This document shows, piece after piece, positions 25,975 through 36,378 of a stretch of 64,000 nt of DNA. The notes beneath the pieces were generated by a model. It had not been told where the DNA came from and did no database searches. It saw only the letters and a list, made by a program, of their open reading frames with translations. Location of the stretch: NCBI RefSeq assembly GCF_042683245.1, contig NZ_JBHUJB010000054.1:1-64000 (forward strand). Reading direction: 5' to 3'. The number at the start of each line of letters is the position of its first letter. Within the stretch, counting starts at the first letter, position 1. The position numbers were made by a program, and so were the translations under genes. The stretch comes from Rubritalea tangerina. GTDB lineage: Bacteria > Verrucomicrobiota > Verrucomicrobiia > Verrucomicrobiales > Akkermansiaceae.

Positions 25975-28614
25975 ATGAGATACTTATCCTTGATTACCTT
26001 GGCGGCGTTACAGGCGACGGCAATGGCTCAGAACACATTCCCCAGTCTTCAGGTTCATCACTCACAAAAGCTTGAAGTGAAAGATGGCAGTGAGTTAGCG
26101 AAGCTTATCAGCGAAGATGCACTGAGTGATGCACAGCTGGATGCGCAGCGTACTGATGGTCGTTGGCTAGGCCCTAACTGGTGGGCAAATCGATTGCACG
26201 ACTGGAGCGTGAATGAAGGGGCAGTTACCTGTGAGCCTAACAGACCATTTTTAGGATGGAGGGTGGCCCATGACATGACTCGGGTATTGGGGGATGATTT
26301 CGAGGTGGTTGTGGATCTTGGGATGAAGGCTTCTGGTACTGGTGAGTTATCTGATGAATGTGTGGCTGGTTTTTTAGTGGGGGCGGGGCATTCACAAGAG
26401 AACCGTCTTTCGAAGATGATGGTGTTTGATTTTAAGGCACCCAAGAAGGGTGGGTGGCCTGCGACTGAAGGTGCAGGAATTGCGATTGGGGTGAACGGTT
26501 CGGGGGTGTTGCGTATTATTGATTTGGATTCGGGTAAGGAACTTGGGTCTGGCAAAATTTCTGGGGGAGGGAAGCAGGTGAAGTTGAAGTTGCGAGGGAA
26601 GCGCAAGGGGGATGATGTGACACTGAGTGCGACTGCGGAGTCTGGGAATGGTCAGTCTGAGGTGAGTGCGACTGTACCAGCCAGCAGGCTAGTGGGCGGA
26701 GTGGGTTTACTTTCCCACCCTGGAAAGAAGGAAGGTAAGACAGCATCACTGGTGACTCGCTTTAGTGGCTATAGAGTCACTGGCGATGTGAAGCGAGATC
26801 GCAGCCTAGCTCTGCCACCGGTGGCTTGTACGCATTACACCGTGGACAAGGGAGTATTGAAGCTTTCGGCTCAATGCATGCCACAGCATGAGGATACAGA
26901 AGCGGTGCTTTCCTTTTATAAAGGGGGCAAGTGGGTGGAAGAGGCACGTGTGAAAGTGCACCCGATCGACCAGTTAGCATTTTTTAGGGTAGAGAAATGG
27001 GACCAGACGCAAGAGGTTCCGTTCCGTGTTCGCATTGCATTAGATGGTGTGGATGAGCCAGCGAGTTCCACGGGGTTGATCACAGCAGAGCCCGCTGAAG
27101 GTAAGGTGCGTTTGGCTGCTTTAGGGTGTGTGAAACATGCCAATGGACGCAGTAATAACTTCAAGGAGAATGTGTACTTCCCGCACCATGAGCTGCAGGA
27201 AAAGGTGATCGAGAGTAAGCCAGATATGGTTTTCTTTTACGGTGATCAGATGTACGAGCACGAGCCAAGTTTTGTCGACAGAAAGAACTATTTTGAGGAC
27301 TACTTGTATAAGTGGCTATACCACTGTGTGGCATTCAGAGAGGTGATTCGCAATGTGCCGAGTGTGACTGTGCCGGATGACCACGACGTTTACCAAGGAA
27401 ACTTTTGGGCACAGGGGGGACGTGCAGCACCCAAAGGCAATTGGAACCTCGGTGGCTTCATGCATCCGGGTGAGTTTGTGGCACAGGTACACCGTACGCA
27501 GACTTCGCATTTGCCTGACCCGGTGCAGCCGGATGCTTTGGAGCAGGATATCCCAGCGTATTTCTGTGATTGGAACTGGGGGGGGATGAGCTTTGCGATT
27601 GTTGGTGACCGACTATTCAAGAGTGGACCTGCAGGTAAAGGGCTCCCAGAAAGTAAGACTAGACGGCCGGATCACTACAATAATCCTGACTTCGACACTA
27701 AGTTGCTAGATTTGCCAGGTCTAGACCTGTTAGGCGAACCTCAGGAGGCATTTTTAGCGAAGTGGGCGACTGATTGGGGTGAAGGAGCGCAGATGAAAGC
27801 AGTATTGAGTCAATCACCGTTTGGGAATTTGGCGACGCATCATGCTGGGCAATATTTGATTGCAGATTTGGATTCGAACGGGTGGCCGCAGAGTGGTCGG
27901 AATCGTGCGTTGGAGACAATGCGGAGTGCGCGGGCAGTGCATGTAGCGGGTGACCAACATTTAGCAACGATGGTTCAGCATGGGATTCAGGAGCACAATG
28001 ATGCTGTCTTTGGGTTTACAGCACCGTCGGTTGCTAACGCTTATGCACGGGCCTATCACCCGACACATAAGAGTAATTATTACAAGACGACTCCACCGAC
28101 TAAGGATCAATATCTTGGCGAGAGGCTGGATGGTTTCCAAAACAAGGTGACGTTCCATGCGGTGGCCAATCCGGATACACGTGAGGATGGACTATTACAT
28201 ACGGAAAGTCAGGCTGGCTTACATTATCAGGTTCCGGGGTTTGGGTTGGTTGATTTTGACACAGTGGCGCGGACAACGACCTTCCATTGTATTCCACGCA
28301 GCTATGAGGTGGCCTCACGTTTTGAAGGGGGGCAGTATCCAGGGTGGCCAGTGACCGTGAAGCAAGAGCAGAATGACGGTCGAAAGCCGACTGGAGCATT
28401 GCTGAAGATCGAGGTTGCTGAGGGGGCAGACTTGCCAGTGGTAACGGTCCATGGGGCAGACAAGAAGCTCCAATGGTCGCAGAGAATAGGGAAGCGTAGC
28501 TATACCGTATCGGCATACGGAGAAGGTGAGCATCAGGTATTGGTGAATGGCAAGAGCTACACTGCGGTACCACAGGAGGCATCAGCAGAGTTGAAGGTAA
28601 TCAAGGTTCAATAG
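25975..28614 (+). CDS. Exported PhoD-like metallophosphoesterase
   Basis: An 879-residue protein with a signal peptide (about 1-18, ending AMA). An N-terminal laminin-G/DUF1080-like domain (about 60-270) precedes a PhoD-type metallophosphatase. The PhoD part carries FFYGDQMYEHE (about 421), VPDDHDVYQGNFW (about 464), MSFAIVGDRLFK and HVAGDQHLATMVQHG (about 657), matching the Asp/His metal ligands of PhoD. The last 150 residues may form a beta domain. The reaction is likely phosphoester or phosphodiester cleavage outside the cytoplasm. It is followed by a strong terminator, so it is a single-gene unit. Confidence 0.85.
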   Translation: MRYLSLITLAALQATAMAQNTFPSLQVHHSQKLEVKDGSELAKLISEDALSDAQLDAQRTDGRWLGPNWWANRLHDWSVNEGAVTCEPNRPFLGWRVAHDMTRVLGDDFEVVVDLGMKASGTGELSDECVAGFLVGAGHSQENRLSKMMVFDFKAPKKGGWPATEGAGIAIGVNGSGVLRIIDLDSGKELGSGKISGGGKQVKLKLRGKRKGDDVTLSATAESGNGQSEVSATVPASRLVGGVGLLSHPGKKEGKTASLVTRFSGYRVTGDVKRDRSLALPPVACTHYTVDKGVLKLSAQCMPQHEDTEAVLSFYKGGKWVEEARVKVHPIDQLAFFRVEKWDQTQEVPFRVRIALDGVDEPASSTGLITAEPAEGKVRLAALGCVKHANGRSNNFKENVYFPHHELQEKVIESKPDMVFFYGDQMYEHEPSFVDRKNYFEDYLYKWLYHCVAFREVIRNVPSVTVPDDHDVYQGNFWAQGGRAAPKGNWNLGGFMHPGEFVAQVHRTQTSHLPDPVQPDALEQDIPAYFCDWNWGGMSFAIVGDRLFKSGPAGKGLPESKTRRPDHYNNPDFDTKLLDLPGLDLLGEPQEAFLAKWATDWGEGAQMKAVLSQSPFGNLATHHAGQYLIADLDSNGWPQSGRNRALETMRSARAVHVAGDQHLATMVQHGIQEHNDAVFGFTAPSVANAYARAYHPTHKSNYYKTTPPTKDQYLGERLDGFQNKVTFHAVANPDTREDGLLHTESQAGLHYQVPGFGLVDFDTVARTTTFHCIPRSYEVASRFEGGQYPGWPVTVKQEQNDGRKPTGALLKIEVAEGADLPVVTVHGADKKLQWSQRIGKRSYTVSAYGEGEHQVLVNGKSYTAVPQEASAELKVIKVQ

Positions 28615-28645
28615 AGGTTTTAGGCTAAACGGCTCATGAAAGTAG

Positions 28646-28686
28646 AAGCACTGGGGTGTCGAGAGTGGCGCCTCAGTGCTTTTTTG
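28646..28686 (+). terminator. Rho-independent terminator after the PhoD-like gene
   Basis: AAGCACTG (28646-28653) pairs with CAGTGCTT (28674-28681), the stem continues inward with G-C and G-U pairs, and six T residues follow. Confidence 0.85.
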
Positions 28687-28750
28687 TGTCGTGAACTCAC
28701 AAGAAAGCTGTCGTAAATTCGCGCAATAACAAGTGTGAGGTGGGGGTAAA

Positions 28751-31684
28751 GTGAGTGAGCAATCAAACAGACTATTGACTAAAGTACTTCCATATTTTCG
28801 CATGATTTCGGTAGCCGCTGTGGGAGCTGCCTTGGTTTACGTTTCGGCACGCGCAGAGGAAAAGCTGAGTTTTGCCAATGACATCCGGCCGATATTGAAC
28901 CGCAACTGTACTGGTTGTCATGGTGGGGTGAAGATGGCTGGTGATGTTTCTTTTATTTACCGAGATTTGGCGCTCGGGAAGGGCAAGTCAGGGAAGTCGA
29001 TCATTGTGCCGGGCAAGCCTGAGGCATCGGAGTTGATTCGCCGGGTTGAGACGCGAGATCCAGATGATGTGATGCCACCGGCTGAGCATGGTAAACCGCT
29101 GAGTGAAGAAGAGGTGGCTTTGTTGAAGCGTTGGATTCGCGAGGGGGCTGAATGGGAGCAGCATTGGGCTTTTGTGGCACCCCAGAAGCCTAGTCCACCA
29201 GCTTTGTCTGGGGATTGGGGAAAGACTGAGATTGATGCCTATGTTTATAAAGCGATGCGAGAGAAGGGTTTGGAGCCGAATGGTGAGGCTAATGCGAGCG
29301 TTTTGTTGCGTCGTTTGAAATTTGATTTATTGGGGCTTCCACCGAGTGTGGCCGAGCTAGATGCCTTCGAGAAGGCGTATGAGAGGGATGCTGAGTCAGC
29401 ATGGAAGAAGGTTGTGGAGGAATATTTAGCGGATCCTGGGTATGGTGAGCGTTGGGCATCGGTTTGGATGGATTTGGCACGTTACGCTGACAGCGAAGGG
29501 CTGGGGGTGGACCGGAAGCGGGACGTGTGGCCGTACCGTGATTGGTTGATCAAGGCGTACAATGAGGACATGCGATTTGACACGTTCACGGTGAAGCAAT
29601 TGGCTGGCGATTTGGTTGAGAATCCCAGCTTTGATGACCGCGTGGCGACGGTCTTCCACCGTCTGACGCAAGCGAACGAGGAAGGTGGCACTGACGATGA
29701 AGAATTTCGTGTGGCCGCGGTGATGGATAGGGTGAATACGACGTGGGAGGTATGGCAGGGCCAGACATTTGGTTGTACCCAGTGTCATTCCCATCCCTAT
29801 GACCCTTTTGAACATGAGGAATACTTCAAGTTCTCAGCATTCTTCAACAACAGTCAGGATGCTGATCTGAGCAACCACGCCCCTGTGTTGCGTGTGCCTC
29901 AGGATCAGAAGCACTATGCCGCAGCTGAAAAGAGTCATGCGGCATTGCTAGAGAAGGAAGCGCGTTATTATGGAAGAGGGAGAGAGCTCGCGGCGCAGAC
30001 TTCTTGGGAACCAGTCAAAGTCCAGGGGGTGAAGGTCAATAAGGGGAAGGCTGAAGTGCAGCGAGTCGAGAAAGTGAGTGAAGTACGAACCGTAGGGACT
30101 GTGGCATCTCGGACACACTTCACCATTGAGTTGGATGGTATTGATTCATTAACAGCATTGAAACTAGAGATCTTACCTGAAGATGGAGAGGCTGCGGCAT
30201 CTACTCCAAACTGGGGAGCAGTATTGAGCTACATTGAGCTTCGAGTCAAAGGGGGGAAGCGCGATGAGGAAGTTGAGTTCGTGCGCCCGGTGGGAGACCA
30301 TCAGGAGATTGGCTATAGGGTGGAGGAAAGTTTGAATAAGAAGTCGAGTGGTGGATGGGGGCCCTACACGAAGATTTTTCACCCACGTTGGGCAGTCTTT
30401 CCATTGGCAAGAGAGCTCTCAGATTTGAAGGGGGAGACGTTGGAGTTACGTTTGGAATTTAACCAACGCTATCTGGCTTCCTTTCCGCTCGTGGCGAAGC
30501 GCATCAGGGTCTACGCGGCCAAGGATGATCAATGGAGTGGCTGGGCGAAAAGTGAGGAGGTGCGAGCTAACAAGGATCAGCTAGAGGCTGCATCTAAGGC
30601 GTATCTAAAGTTTCGAGGCCCTTCGATACCCGTGATGCTTGAGCGGGATCCGAGTATTGCGAGGAAGAACCATGTGTTTGACCGCGGCAATTGGCTAGAG
30701 AAGGGGAAAGTGATAGAAAAGGCGGGCACGCCTCATGCATTTCCCAAGTTACAGACGAGTGCTACTGAGCCCAACAGGTTAGATATGGCTCGATGGTTAG
30801 TTTCAGATGAGAATCCTTTGTCCTCGCGGGTGGTAGTGAACCGTTTTTGGCATCAGCTCTTTGGGCGTGGGATTGTCGAGACATTGGAAGATCTAGGATC
30901 CTCTGGTGAGAAGCCAAGTCATCCGGAGTTGTTAGACTACTTGGCATGGCGTTTCCAACACGATCACGAGTGGTCGCAGAAGGCGATGTTACGAGAGATT
31001 GTCATGAGCAAGGTGTATCGGCAGTCTGCGGTGACGAGCGCGGAGAAGCGAGAGAAAGACCCCCGTAATGTTTACATGAGTTATGGGTCGCGCAGACGCC
31101 TGAGGGCTGAGGCTGTGCGGGATTCGAGTTTGCATGTAGCTGGGTTGCTCCACGAGCAACTATATGGTGCTCCGGTGTATCCGCCGCTTCCAGCTGGGGT
31201 GTGGAAGCCGTTTCACGCTGCAGACAAGTGGCGCACAGCGCCGGTGGGAGATTCTCAGCGTTACCGGCGTGCTCTTTACACCTACTGGAAGCGTTCGATT
31301 CCCTACCCGGCCTTGATGTCCTTTGACACCCCGTCGCGGGAGGTTTGCTCGAAGCGTCGTCTTGTGAGTAATACTCCGATAGCGGCACTGACGAGCATGA
31401 ATGACGAAGCATTTGCTGAGTGTGCGAAGGGTTTAGCGCGCAGGATGAAGTATGAGACGGATGGGGATGTGCGTGAAAAGATTTCCTTTGGGTATCGGGT
31501 GGCGACCTCGCGTGAGCCCAGTGATGGGGACCTTGCTGATTTAGTGGCAGCGTATAGGGACATGGAGGCCCATTACCGCAGTAAGCCGGCCTTGATGAAG
31601 GGGATGGCGGGAACGCCGGATGGGGCAGCATTCACGGTGATGGCATCTCTCCTACTTAATTTAGACGCAGCCCTAACGAAGTAA
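28751..31684 (+). CDS. PSD1 and planctomycete cytochrome C (DUF1549/DUF1553) protein
   Basis: A 977-residue exported protein. It starts at GTG 28751 after a GAGGTGGGG ribosome site and has a signal segment (about 17-36). An N-terminal cytochrome-c domain has CTGCHG (about 54). DUF1549 lies at about 150-360, including CTQCHSHPYDPFEHEEYF (about 342), a second CxxCH. A beta domain at about 420-600 and DUF1553 (about 690-970, with NRFWHQLFGRGIVET) follow. Such proteins are typical of Planctomycetes and Verrucomicrobia and are thought to take part in extracellular polymer degradation. The paired DUF1501 gene follows after six bases, the usual arrangement. Confidence 0.93.
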   Translation: MSEQSNRLLTKVLPYFRMISVAAVGAALVYVSARAEEKLSFANDIRPILNRNCTGCHGGVKMAGDVSFIYRDLALGKGKSGKSIIVPGKPEASELIRRVETRDPDDVMPPAEHGKPLSEEEVALLKRWIREGAEWEQHWAFVAPQKPSPPALSGDWGKTEIDAYVYKAMREKGLEPNGEANASVLLRRLKFDLLGLPPSVAELDAFEKAYERDAESAWKKVVEEYLADPGYGERWASVWMDLARYADSEGLGVDRKRDVWPYRDWLIKAYNEDMRFDTFTVKQLAGDLVENPSFDDRVATVFHRLTQANEEGGTDDEEFRVAAVMDRVNTTWEVWQGQTFGCTQCHSHPYDPFEHEEYFKFSAFFNNSQDADLSNHAPVLRVPQDQKHYAAAEKSHAALLEKEARYYGRGRELAAQTSWEPVKVQGVKVNKGKAEVQRVEKVSEVRTVGTVASRTHFTIELDGIDSLTALKLEILPEDGEAAASTPNWGAVLSYIELRVKGGKRDEEVEFVRPVGDHQEIGYRVEESLNKKSSGGWGPYTKIFHPRWAVFPLARELSDLKGETLELRLEFNQRYLASFPLVAKRIRVYAAKDDQWSGWAKSEEVRANKDQLEAASKAYLKFRGPSIPVMLERDPSIARKNHVFDRGNWLEKGKVIEKAGTPHAFPKLQTSATEPNRLDMARWLVSDENPLSSRVVVNRFWHQLFGRGIVETLEDLGSSGEKPSHPELLDYLAWRFQHDHEWSQKAMLREIVMSKVYRQSAVTSAEKREKDPRNVYMSYGSRRRLRAEAVRDSSLHVAGLLHEQLYGAPVYPPLPAGVWKPFHAADKWRTAPVGDSQRYRRALYTYWKRSIPYPALMSFDTPSREVCSKRRLVSNTPIAALTSMNDEAFAECAKGLARRMKYETDGDVREKISFGYRVATSREPSDGDLADLVAAYRDMEAHYRSKPALMKGMAGTPDGAAFTVMASLLLNLDAALTK

Positions 31685-31689
31685 GAACA

Positions 31690-33168
31690 ATGAATTTATT
31701 CCAAAAACTACAACATGATCAATTAGAGCTCACGACACGCAGGCATTTTATGCGTGATTGTGCTACAGGATTAGGTTCGATGTGGTTAGCGCTTCAGGGG
31801 CACAAAGCGATGGGGGCACCATTGGCGATTGAGCACGATCCTAAGGCCCCCTTGGCACCGATAGCTCCGAGTTTTGACGCGAAGGTCAAGAATGTGATCT
31901 ACATTCACATGATTGGTGCACCAAGCCAATTTGAGCTATTCGTCAACAAGCCTGAGTTGGTTAAATTTAATGGGAAGGATTGTCCGAGTTCTTATTTAGA
32001 GGGTCAGAGGTTTGCCTTTATTCAGGGGACTCCCAAGATTTTGGGTCCGGTGTACGATTTTAAGCAATACGGCCAATCGGGAACGTTTATCTCTGATAGG
32101 ATGCCGCATTTGGCTCAGCATGTGGATGATCTGTGTTTTATTCACTCGATGCAAACTGACCAGTTCAATCATGGGCCTGCGCAGTTGAAGATACTCACCG
32201 GCAATCAGAATTTAGGGCACCCATCGATTGGTTCTTGGGTGACCTACGGGTTGGGATCGAGCAACGACAACTTACCAGGATATATGGTGTTGCTATCTGG
32301 TGGGCGATTACCGCGGGTGGGTAAATCCTTATGGGGTTCCGGGTACTTGCCATCGGTCTATCAGGGGGTTCAATGTCGATCGACTGGTGATCCGATTCTT
32401 AATGTGAAAAATCCGGCAGGTGTTGATAGGGTGATACGCAGAAGAGCGTTAGATGCTCTGAATAAAGTTAATCAGGCGAATTTCCATGAAGTGGGAGACC
32501 CTGAGACCCTCGCTAGAATTGCCCAGTACGAGATGGCGTATCGGATGCAGTCGTCTGTGCCAGAAGTGATGGATATCAATGATGAGCCGAAGGAAATTCA
32601 TGAGCTTTATGGAACGGAGCCAGGCAAGGAGTCTTTTGCGAACAATTGCCTGTTAGCGCGCAAATTAGTGGAGAATGGTGTACGCTTTGTACAGTTATTT
32701 GACTGGGGCTGGGACTCGCATGGTGCGAGCAAGTCGGAAGCTCTCAACCACGGGTTTAAGAACAAGTGTCAACAGACAGATAAGCCCGTAGCGGCATTGT
32801 TAAGTGACCTGAAGCAGCGTGGCATGTTAGAAGATACGCTCGTGGTCTGGGGTGGTGAGTTTGGAAGAACACCGATGCAAGAGAACCGCGGGGGGGATGC
32901 TGGAGCATTTGCGGGGCGTGACCACAACCCGAATGCTTTTACGATGTGGTTGGCAGGTGCTGGGGTAAAAAAAGGGATTAGCTATGGGGAGACTGATGAG
33001 CTCGGTTACCGTGTGGTGAAAGATCCAGTTCACACCTACGATTTACACGCCACTATTTTACACCTGTTAGGTTATGATCATCACAAGTTGTCGGTTCCAT
33101 TCCAGGGGTTAGACCAGAAACTCACAGGAGTTCACAAAGCGCATGTGATCAAGGGGATATTGGCATGA
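31690..33168 (+). CDS. DUF1501 domain-containing protein
   Basis: A 492-residue protein with an N-terminal TTRRHFMRDCATGLGSMWLAL stretch resembling a Tat export signal (RR near 18). The body has the sulfatase-like alkaline-phosphatase fold pattern of DUF1501: IYIHMIGAPSQFELF, HSMQTDQFNHGPAQ, GWDSHG (about 340) and VVWGGEFGRTPM (about 389). It is the standard partner of PSD1/DUF1549 proteins and is co-transcribed with the preceding gene. The substrate of the pair is unknown; sulfated or carboxylated polysaccharide is one idea. Confidence 0.92.
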   Translation: MNLFQKLQHDQLELTTRRHFMRDCATGLGSMWLALQGHKAMGAPLAIEHDPKAPLAPIAPSFDAKVKNVIYIHMIGAPSQFELFVNKPELVKFNGKDCPSSYLEGQRFAFIQGTPKILGPVYDFKQYGQSGTFISDRMPHLAQHVDDLCFIHSMQTDQFNHGPAQLKILTGNQNLGHPSIGSWVTYGLGSSNDNLPGYMVLLSGGRLPRVGKSLWGSGYLPSVYQGVQCRSTGDPILNVKNPAGVDRVIRRRALDALNKVNQANFHEVGDPETLARIAQYEMAYRMQSSVPEVMDINDEPKEIHELYGTEPGKESFANNCLLARKLVENGVRFVQLFDWGWDSHGASKSEALNHGFKNKCQQTDKPVAALLSDLKQRGMLEDTLVVWGGEFGRTPMQENRGGDAGAFAGRDHNPNAFTMWLAGAGVKKGISYGETDELGYRVVKDPVHTYDLHATILHLLGYDHHKLSVPFQGLDQKLTGVHKAHVIKGILA

Positions 33169-33226
33169 GGTGAGCTATTATTGGGCGTGTAGGCACATTG
33201 CTATCGCAACTGAATTTTATTTTGAG

Positions 33227-35728
33227 TCATTTCATTTGGCCTTTAGAGATGTATTTTTTGAGTCTGAGCGAATTTGAAATGACTGAGACTGAGCTGAAGC
33301 TCATGGCTGCGGCGGCGATCATGGGGGAGAGGAGGATGCCGAAGTGTGGGTAGAGGATGCCTGCAGCGATTGGGACACCGAGGGCGTTGTAGATAAAAGC
33401 GAAGAAGAGGTTTTGTTTAATATTTTTGATGACGGCTTTACTGAGGGTGAGTGCTTTAGTGAGGCCATTGAGTTGTCCGTCAACGAGAGTGATTTCTGAG
33501 CTTTCCATTGCGATATCGGATCCGGTACCCATTGCGATACCGATATCTGCTTGTGAGAGGGCGGGGGAGTCATTGATGCCGTCACCGATCATGGCGACGC
33601 AATGGCCTTGTGATTGGAGTTCTTTGACCTTTTGGATTTTATCTTCTGGGAGGCACTCTGCTTCAAACTGAGCGATGCCGAGTTCTTTGGCGACGGAGGC
33701 TGCAGTGCGAGGGTTATCTCCGGTAAGCATGATGACATTGACTCCATCGTTATGGAGGGAGTTGATGGCGTTTTTTGCAGAATTTTTGATGGCGTCAGCG
33801 ATGGCAATGATGGCTAGGACTACTCCTGATTTACAGATGAAGGACACGGTCATTCCTTTTTGTTGGAGGGTGTGGCATTCGTCTTGGTAGGCGAGGGGGA
33901 TATCTAACTGCTCGAGCAGTTTTTGATTCCCCATGGCGAGGGTGTCGGTGGTGGTTTCACCGACGACGCCTTTACCGGAGACATTTGAGAACTGGGTGAG
34001 TTCTATGAGTGGAGTATGGGAGGTGAGTGCGTATTGGGTGATCGCTTTTGAGAGTGGATGCTCAGAGTGTTGGGCTAGTGAGGCGGCGACACTGAGAGCT
34101 TCGGGGGATTCAGGGCTGATGGAATGGACGGATGGTTTACCTTCTGTGAGTGTTCCTGTTTTATCGGTGATGAGAGTATCGATGTGATGGAGTCGCTCGA
34201 GTGACTCGGCATCTTTGATAAGGACGCCAGATTGGGCTCCTTTACCGATCCCGACCATGACGGCCATAGGGGTAGCGAGGCCCAGAGCACAGGGGCAGGA
34301 GATGATGAGGACAGAGACGGCATTGATGAGGGCGTATGCGAGAGCTGGGGTGGGGCCCCAGAGAGCCCAGATGATGAAGGTGAGGAGTGAGATCAGGAGG
34401 ACAGTGGGCACAAAGTATTGGGCGAGGCTATCAGCGAGTTTTTGAATGGGTGCACGGGAGCGGCTTGCAGCATTGACCATCTGAATGATGTGCGAAAGGC
34501 GGGTTTCAGAACCGACTTTTTCAGCGATCATGACGAATGAGTGGTTGCCATTGATAGAGCCTGAGTGGACTTGGTCGTCTGGATGTTTGGCAACGGGGAG
34601 GGATTCACCGGTGAGCATGGATTCATCGATGTGGGTGGAGCCTGAGATGATATGGCCATCTACGGGGATTTTTTCTCCTGGTTTGACACGCAGGTGGTCG
34701 CCTTTGGTGACTTGGCTGAGGGCGATGGTGATGTCCTCACCGTCTTCGATACGGGTGGTAGTACTGGGAGCTAATCCCAAGAGGGCCTTCATGGCACCTG
34801 AAGTTTTACTGTGAGCTCGGGCTTCTAGCAGTTGGCCTAAGAGAACGAGTGTGAGAATGACACCTGTGGCTTCAAAGTAGAGGTGCACACTGCCATTATG
34901 GGTGCGGAACTCGGCAGGAAGGGAGTCGGCGAAGAGCAAGGCGAAGATGCTAAATAGGAAGGCGATACCGGTTCCTAGCCCGACGAGTGTGAACATGTTG
35001 AGTTTGAGGGTGACGATGGATGTCCAAGCGCGTTGGAAAAAGACTCTACAAATCCAGACAATTGGTAGGCAGAGTGCGCATTGGATCCAATTCCATGTTT
35101 GTTGTGGTAGGAGGTGGACAATTGGGTTGTGAGGGATCATTTCCCCCATAGAGACAATAAAGAGAGGGATGGCAAAGACACTGGCGATGCGCATTTTTTT
35201 GCGCAGTTCTAGGTAGTTTTTTTCTTCGGCTGATAGGTCTGCTTCTTTTGGTACGAGGTCCATACCACAGATCGGGCAAGCACCTGGGGTGTCTTGCTCG
35301 ATTTCTGGGTGTGAGGGACAGGTGAAGTGGGTTTTGGGCATGTCCGTGGCGAGAGGAACGAGGTCCATACCGCAGACTGGGCAGTCACCGGGTGCGGGGT
35401 AGATTTTCTCACCTTCGCAGTGCATCGGGCAATAGTAGCCATCAGTTGGTGTCGAGCTGGGTTTCGCTTGCCGGGGTGGTGGTGAGGGAGAGCTCTGAGG
35501 GGCGAGATGGTGTTGAGGAAGTTGGATCTGGTAGTCGAGTCCAGCCGTTAAGAGTGCTTGTTTAAGCTCATCTAGCGGGATGTGCTTGTGCATTTTGATG
35601 GTGACCTGTTTGGCGGCGAGGTCGACATCGGCAGAGCTTAAGGAATCTAACTGTTCGAGAGCTGCTTCCGCTTTAGCTTTACAGTTTTTGCAGCTAAGGC
35701 CAGTGATTGAGTAGGTATGTTCCATCAT
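33227..35728 (-). CDS. copA: Copper-translocating P1B-type ATPase
   Basis: An 833-residue heavy-metal ATPase. An N-terminal HMA domain (GLSCKNCKAKA, about 9) is followed by two heavy-metal-binding zinc-ribbon-like units, each CPxH...CPxCGMDLVP (about 98-127 and 137-165). There are eight membrane helices with the CPCALGLATP transport motif (about 474), the phosphorylated Asp in DKTGTLTEG (about 517) and GDGINDSPAL in the ATP-hinge region. CPC and the HMA domain point to Cu(I) or Ag(I) export; the doubled CPMH-type unit is common in CopA/SilP relatives. No copper chaperone or regulator is adjacent. Confidence 0.93.
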   Translation of the reverse strand: MMEHTYSITGLSCKNCKAKAEAALEQLDSLSSADVDLAAKQVTIKMHKHIPLDELKQALLTAGLDYQIQLPQHHLAPQSSPSPPPRQAKPSSTPTDGYYCPMHCEGEKIYPAPGDCPVCGMDLVPLATDMPKTHFTCPSHPEIEQDTPGACPICGMDLVPKEADLSAEEKNYLELRKKMRIASVFAIPLFIVSMGEMIPHNPIVHLLPQQTWNWIQCALCLPIVWICRVFFQRAWTSIVTLKLNMFTLVGLGTGIAFLFSIFALLFADSLPAEFRTHNGSVHLYFEATGVILTLVLLGQLLEARAHSKTSGAMKALLGLAPSTTTRIEDGEDITIALSQVTKGDHLRVKPGEKIPVDGHIISGSTHIDESMLTGESLPVAKHPDDQVHSGSINGNHSFVMIAEKVGSETRLSHIIQMVNAASRSRAPIQKLADSLAQYFVPTVLLISLLTFIIWALWGPTPALAYALINAVSVLIISCPCALGLATPMAVMVGIGKGAQSGVLIKDAESLERLHHIDTLITDKTGTLTEGKPSVHSISPESPEALSVAASLAQHSEHPLSKAITQYALTSHTPLIELTQFSNVSGKGVVGETTTDTLAMGNQKLLEQLDIPLAYQDECHTLQQKGMTVSFICKSGVVLAIIAIADAIKNSAKNAINSLHNDGVNVIMLTGDNPRTAASVAKELGIAQFEAECLPEDKIQKVKELQSQGHCVAMIGDGINDSPALSQADIGIAMGTGSDIAMESSEITLVDGQLNGLTKALTLSKAVIKNIKQNLFFAFIYNALGVPIAAGILYPHFGILLSPMIAAAAMSFSSVSVISNSLRLKKYISKGQMK

Positions 35729-35791
35729 CGTGCTGATGGAGATACTATGCTTTTAGCAGGAGTGCGACAAGCGCGGGGAGTAAGTCAGCCG

Positions 35792-36352
35792 TTACTTTTC
35801 AGCAGGGCTAAGAATGAGGGGGCTGATGGGGGCTTGTGCGAGTGAGTTGAAATCACTCGCACTTCGGGAGCCTTCTTTAGCTTCGCGCAGTTCGATAACC
35901 CAGCGGTAGTCATCTTGATTACGGTAGGCTAGGAAGTCTGCTTCAGATTCGAGGCCTTTGGTGCAGACGACCTCGATTGTATGGGAGTCATTACTAAATT
36001 TACCATCTTTGACACGCAATGTGTTAGAGTCACCAACGACTTTGGATGGCTTAGGAGTATCACCAACGTTAGATCTAAAAAAGGTTCGGAGAGCTCCGGT
36101 GGACGACTGAGGAGAAATGGTAATTTTAGCGGCGGGGTAGACTTTACCGTTGCGCTTGATCCAATAGGATTCGATGGAATCGACATGGATGTGTTTCCCT
36201 TCGGCCGGAACGGAGCTGAGGTAGGCGGCGCTAGTTACGAAGCCAGTGTGTTTTTGGGCATACTGGGTGAACCAAAGGGCTAGCCCTAGTAGAAACAACA
36301 TGGCAAGGATGATGCCAACTATATCTAGTTTAGAGTATGAGGATTTTGCCAT
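35792..36352 (-). CDS. Single-span membrane protein of unknown function
   Basis: A 186-residue protein with one N-terminal membrane helix (VGIILAMLFLLGLALWF, about 11-28) and an exported domain of about 150 residues containing SIESYWIKRNGKVYPAAKI and DDYRWVIELREAKEG. I do not recognise the family. The ATG at 36352 is the only sensible start. It lies 26 bases after the gatB stop on the same strand, so it may be expressed with gatB. Confidence 0.7.
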   Translation of the reverse strand: MAKSSYSKLDIVGIILAMLFLLGLALWFTQYAQKHTGFVTSAAYLSSVPAEGKHIHVDSIESYWIKRNGKVYPAAKITISPQSSTGALRTFFRSNVGDTPKPSKVVGDSNTLRVKDGKFSNDSHTIEVVCTKGLESEADFLAYRNQDDYRWVIELREAKEGSRSASDFNSLAQAPISPLILSPAEK

Positions 36353-36378
36353 GTTGTTGTTAGGTAGATCTAGAGGGG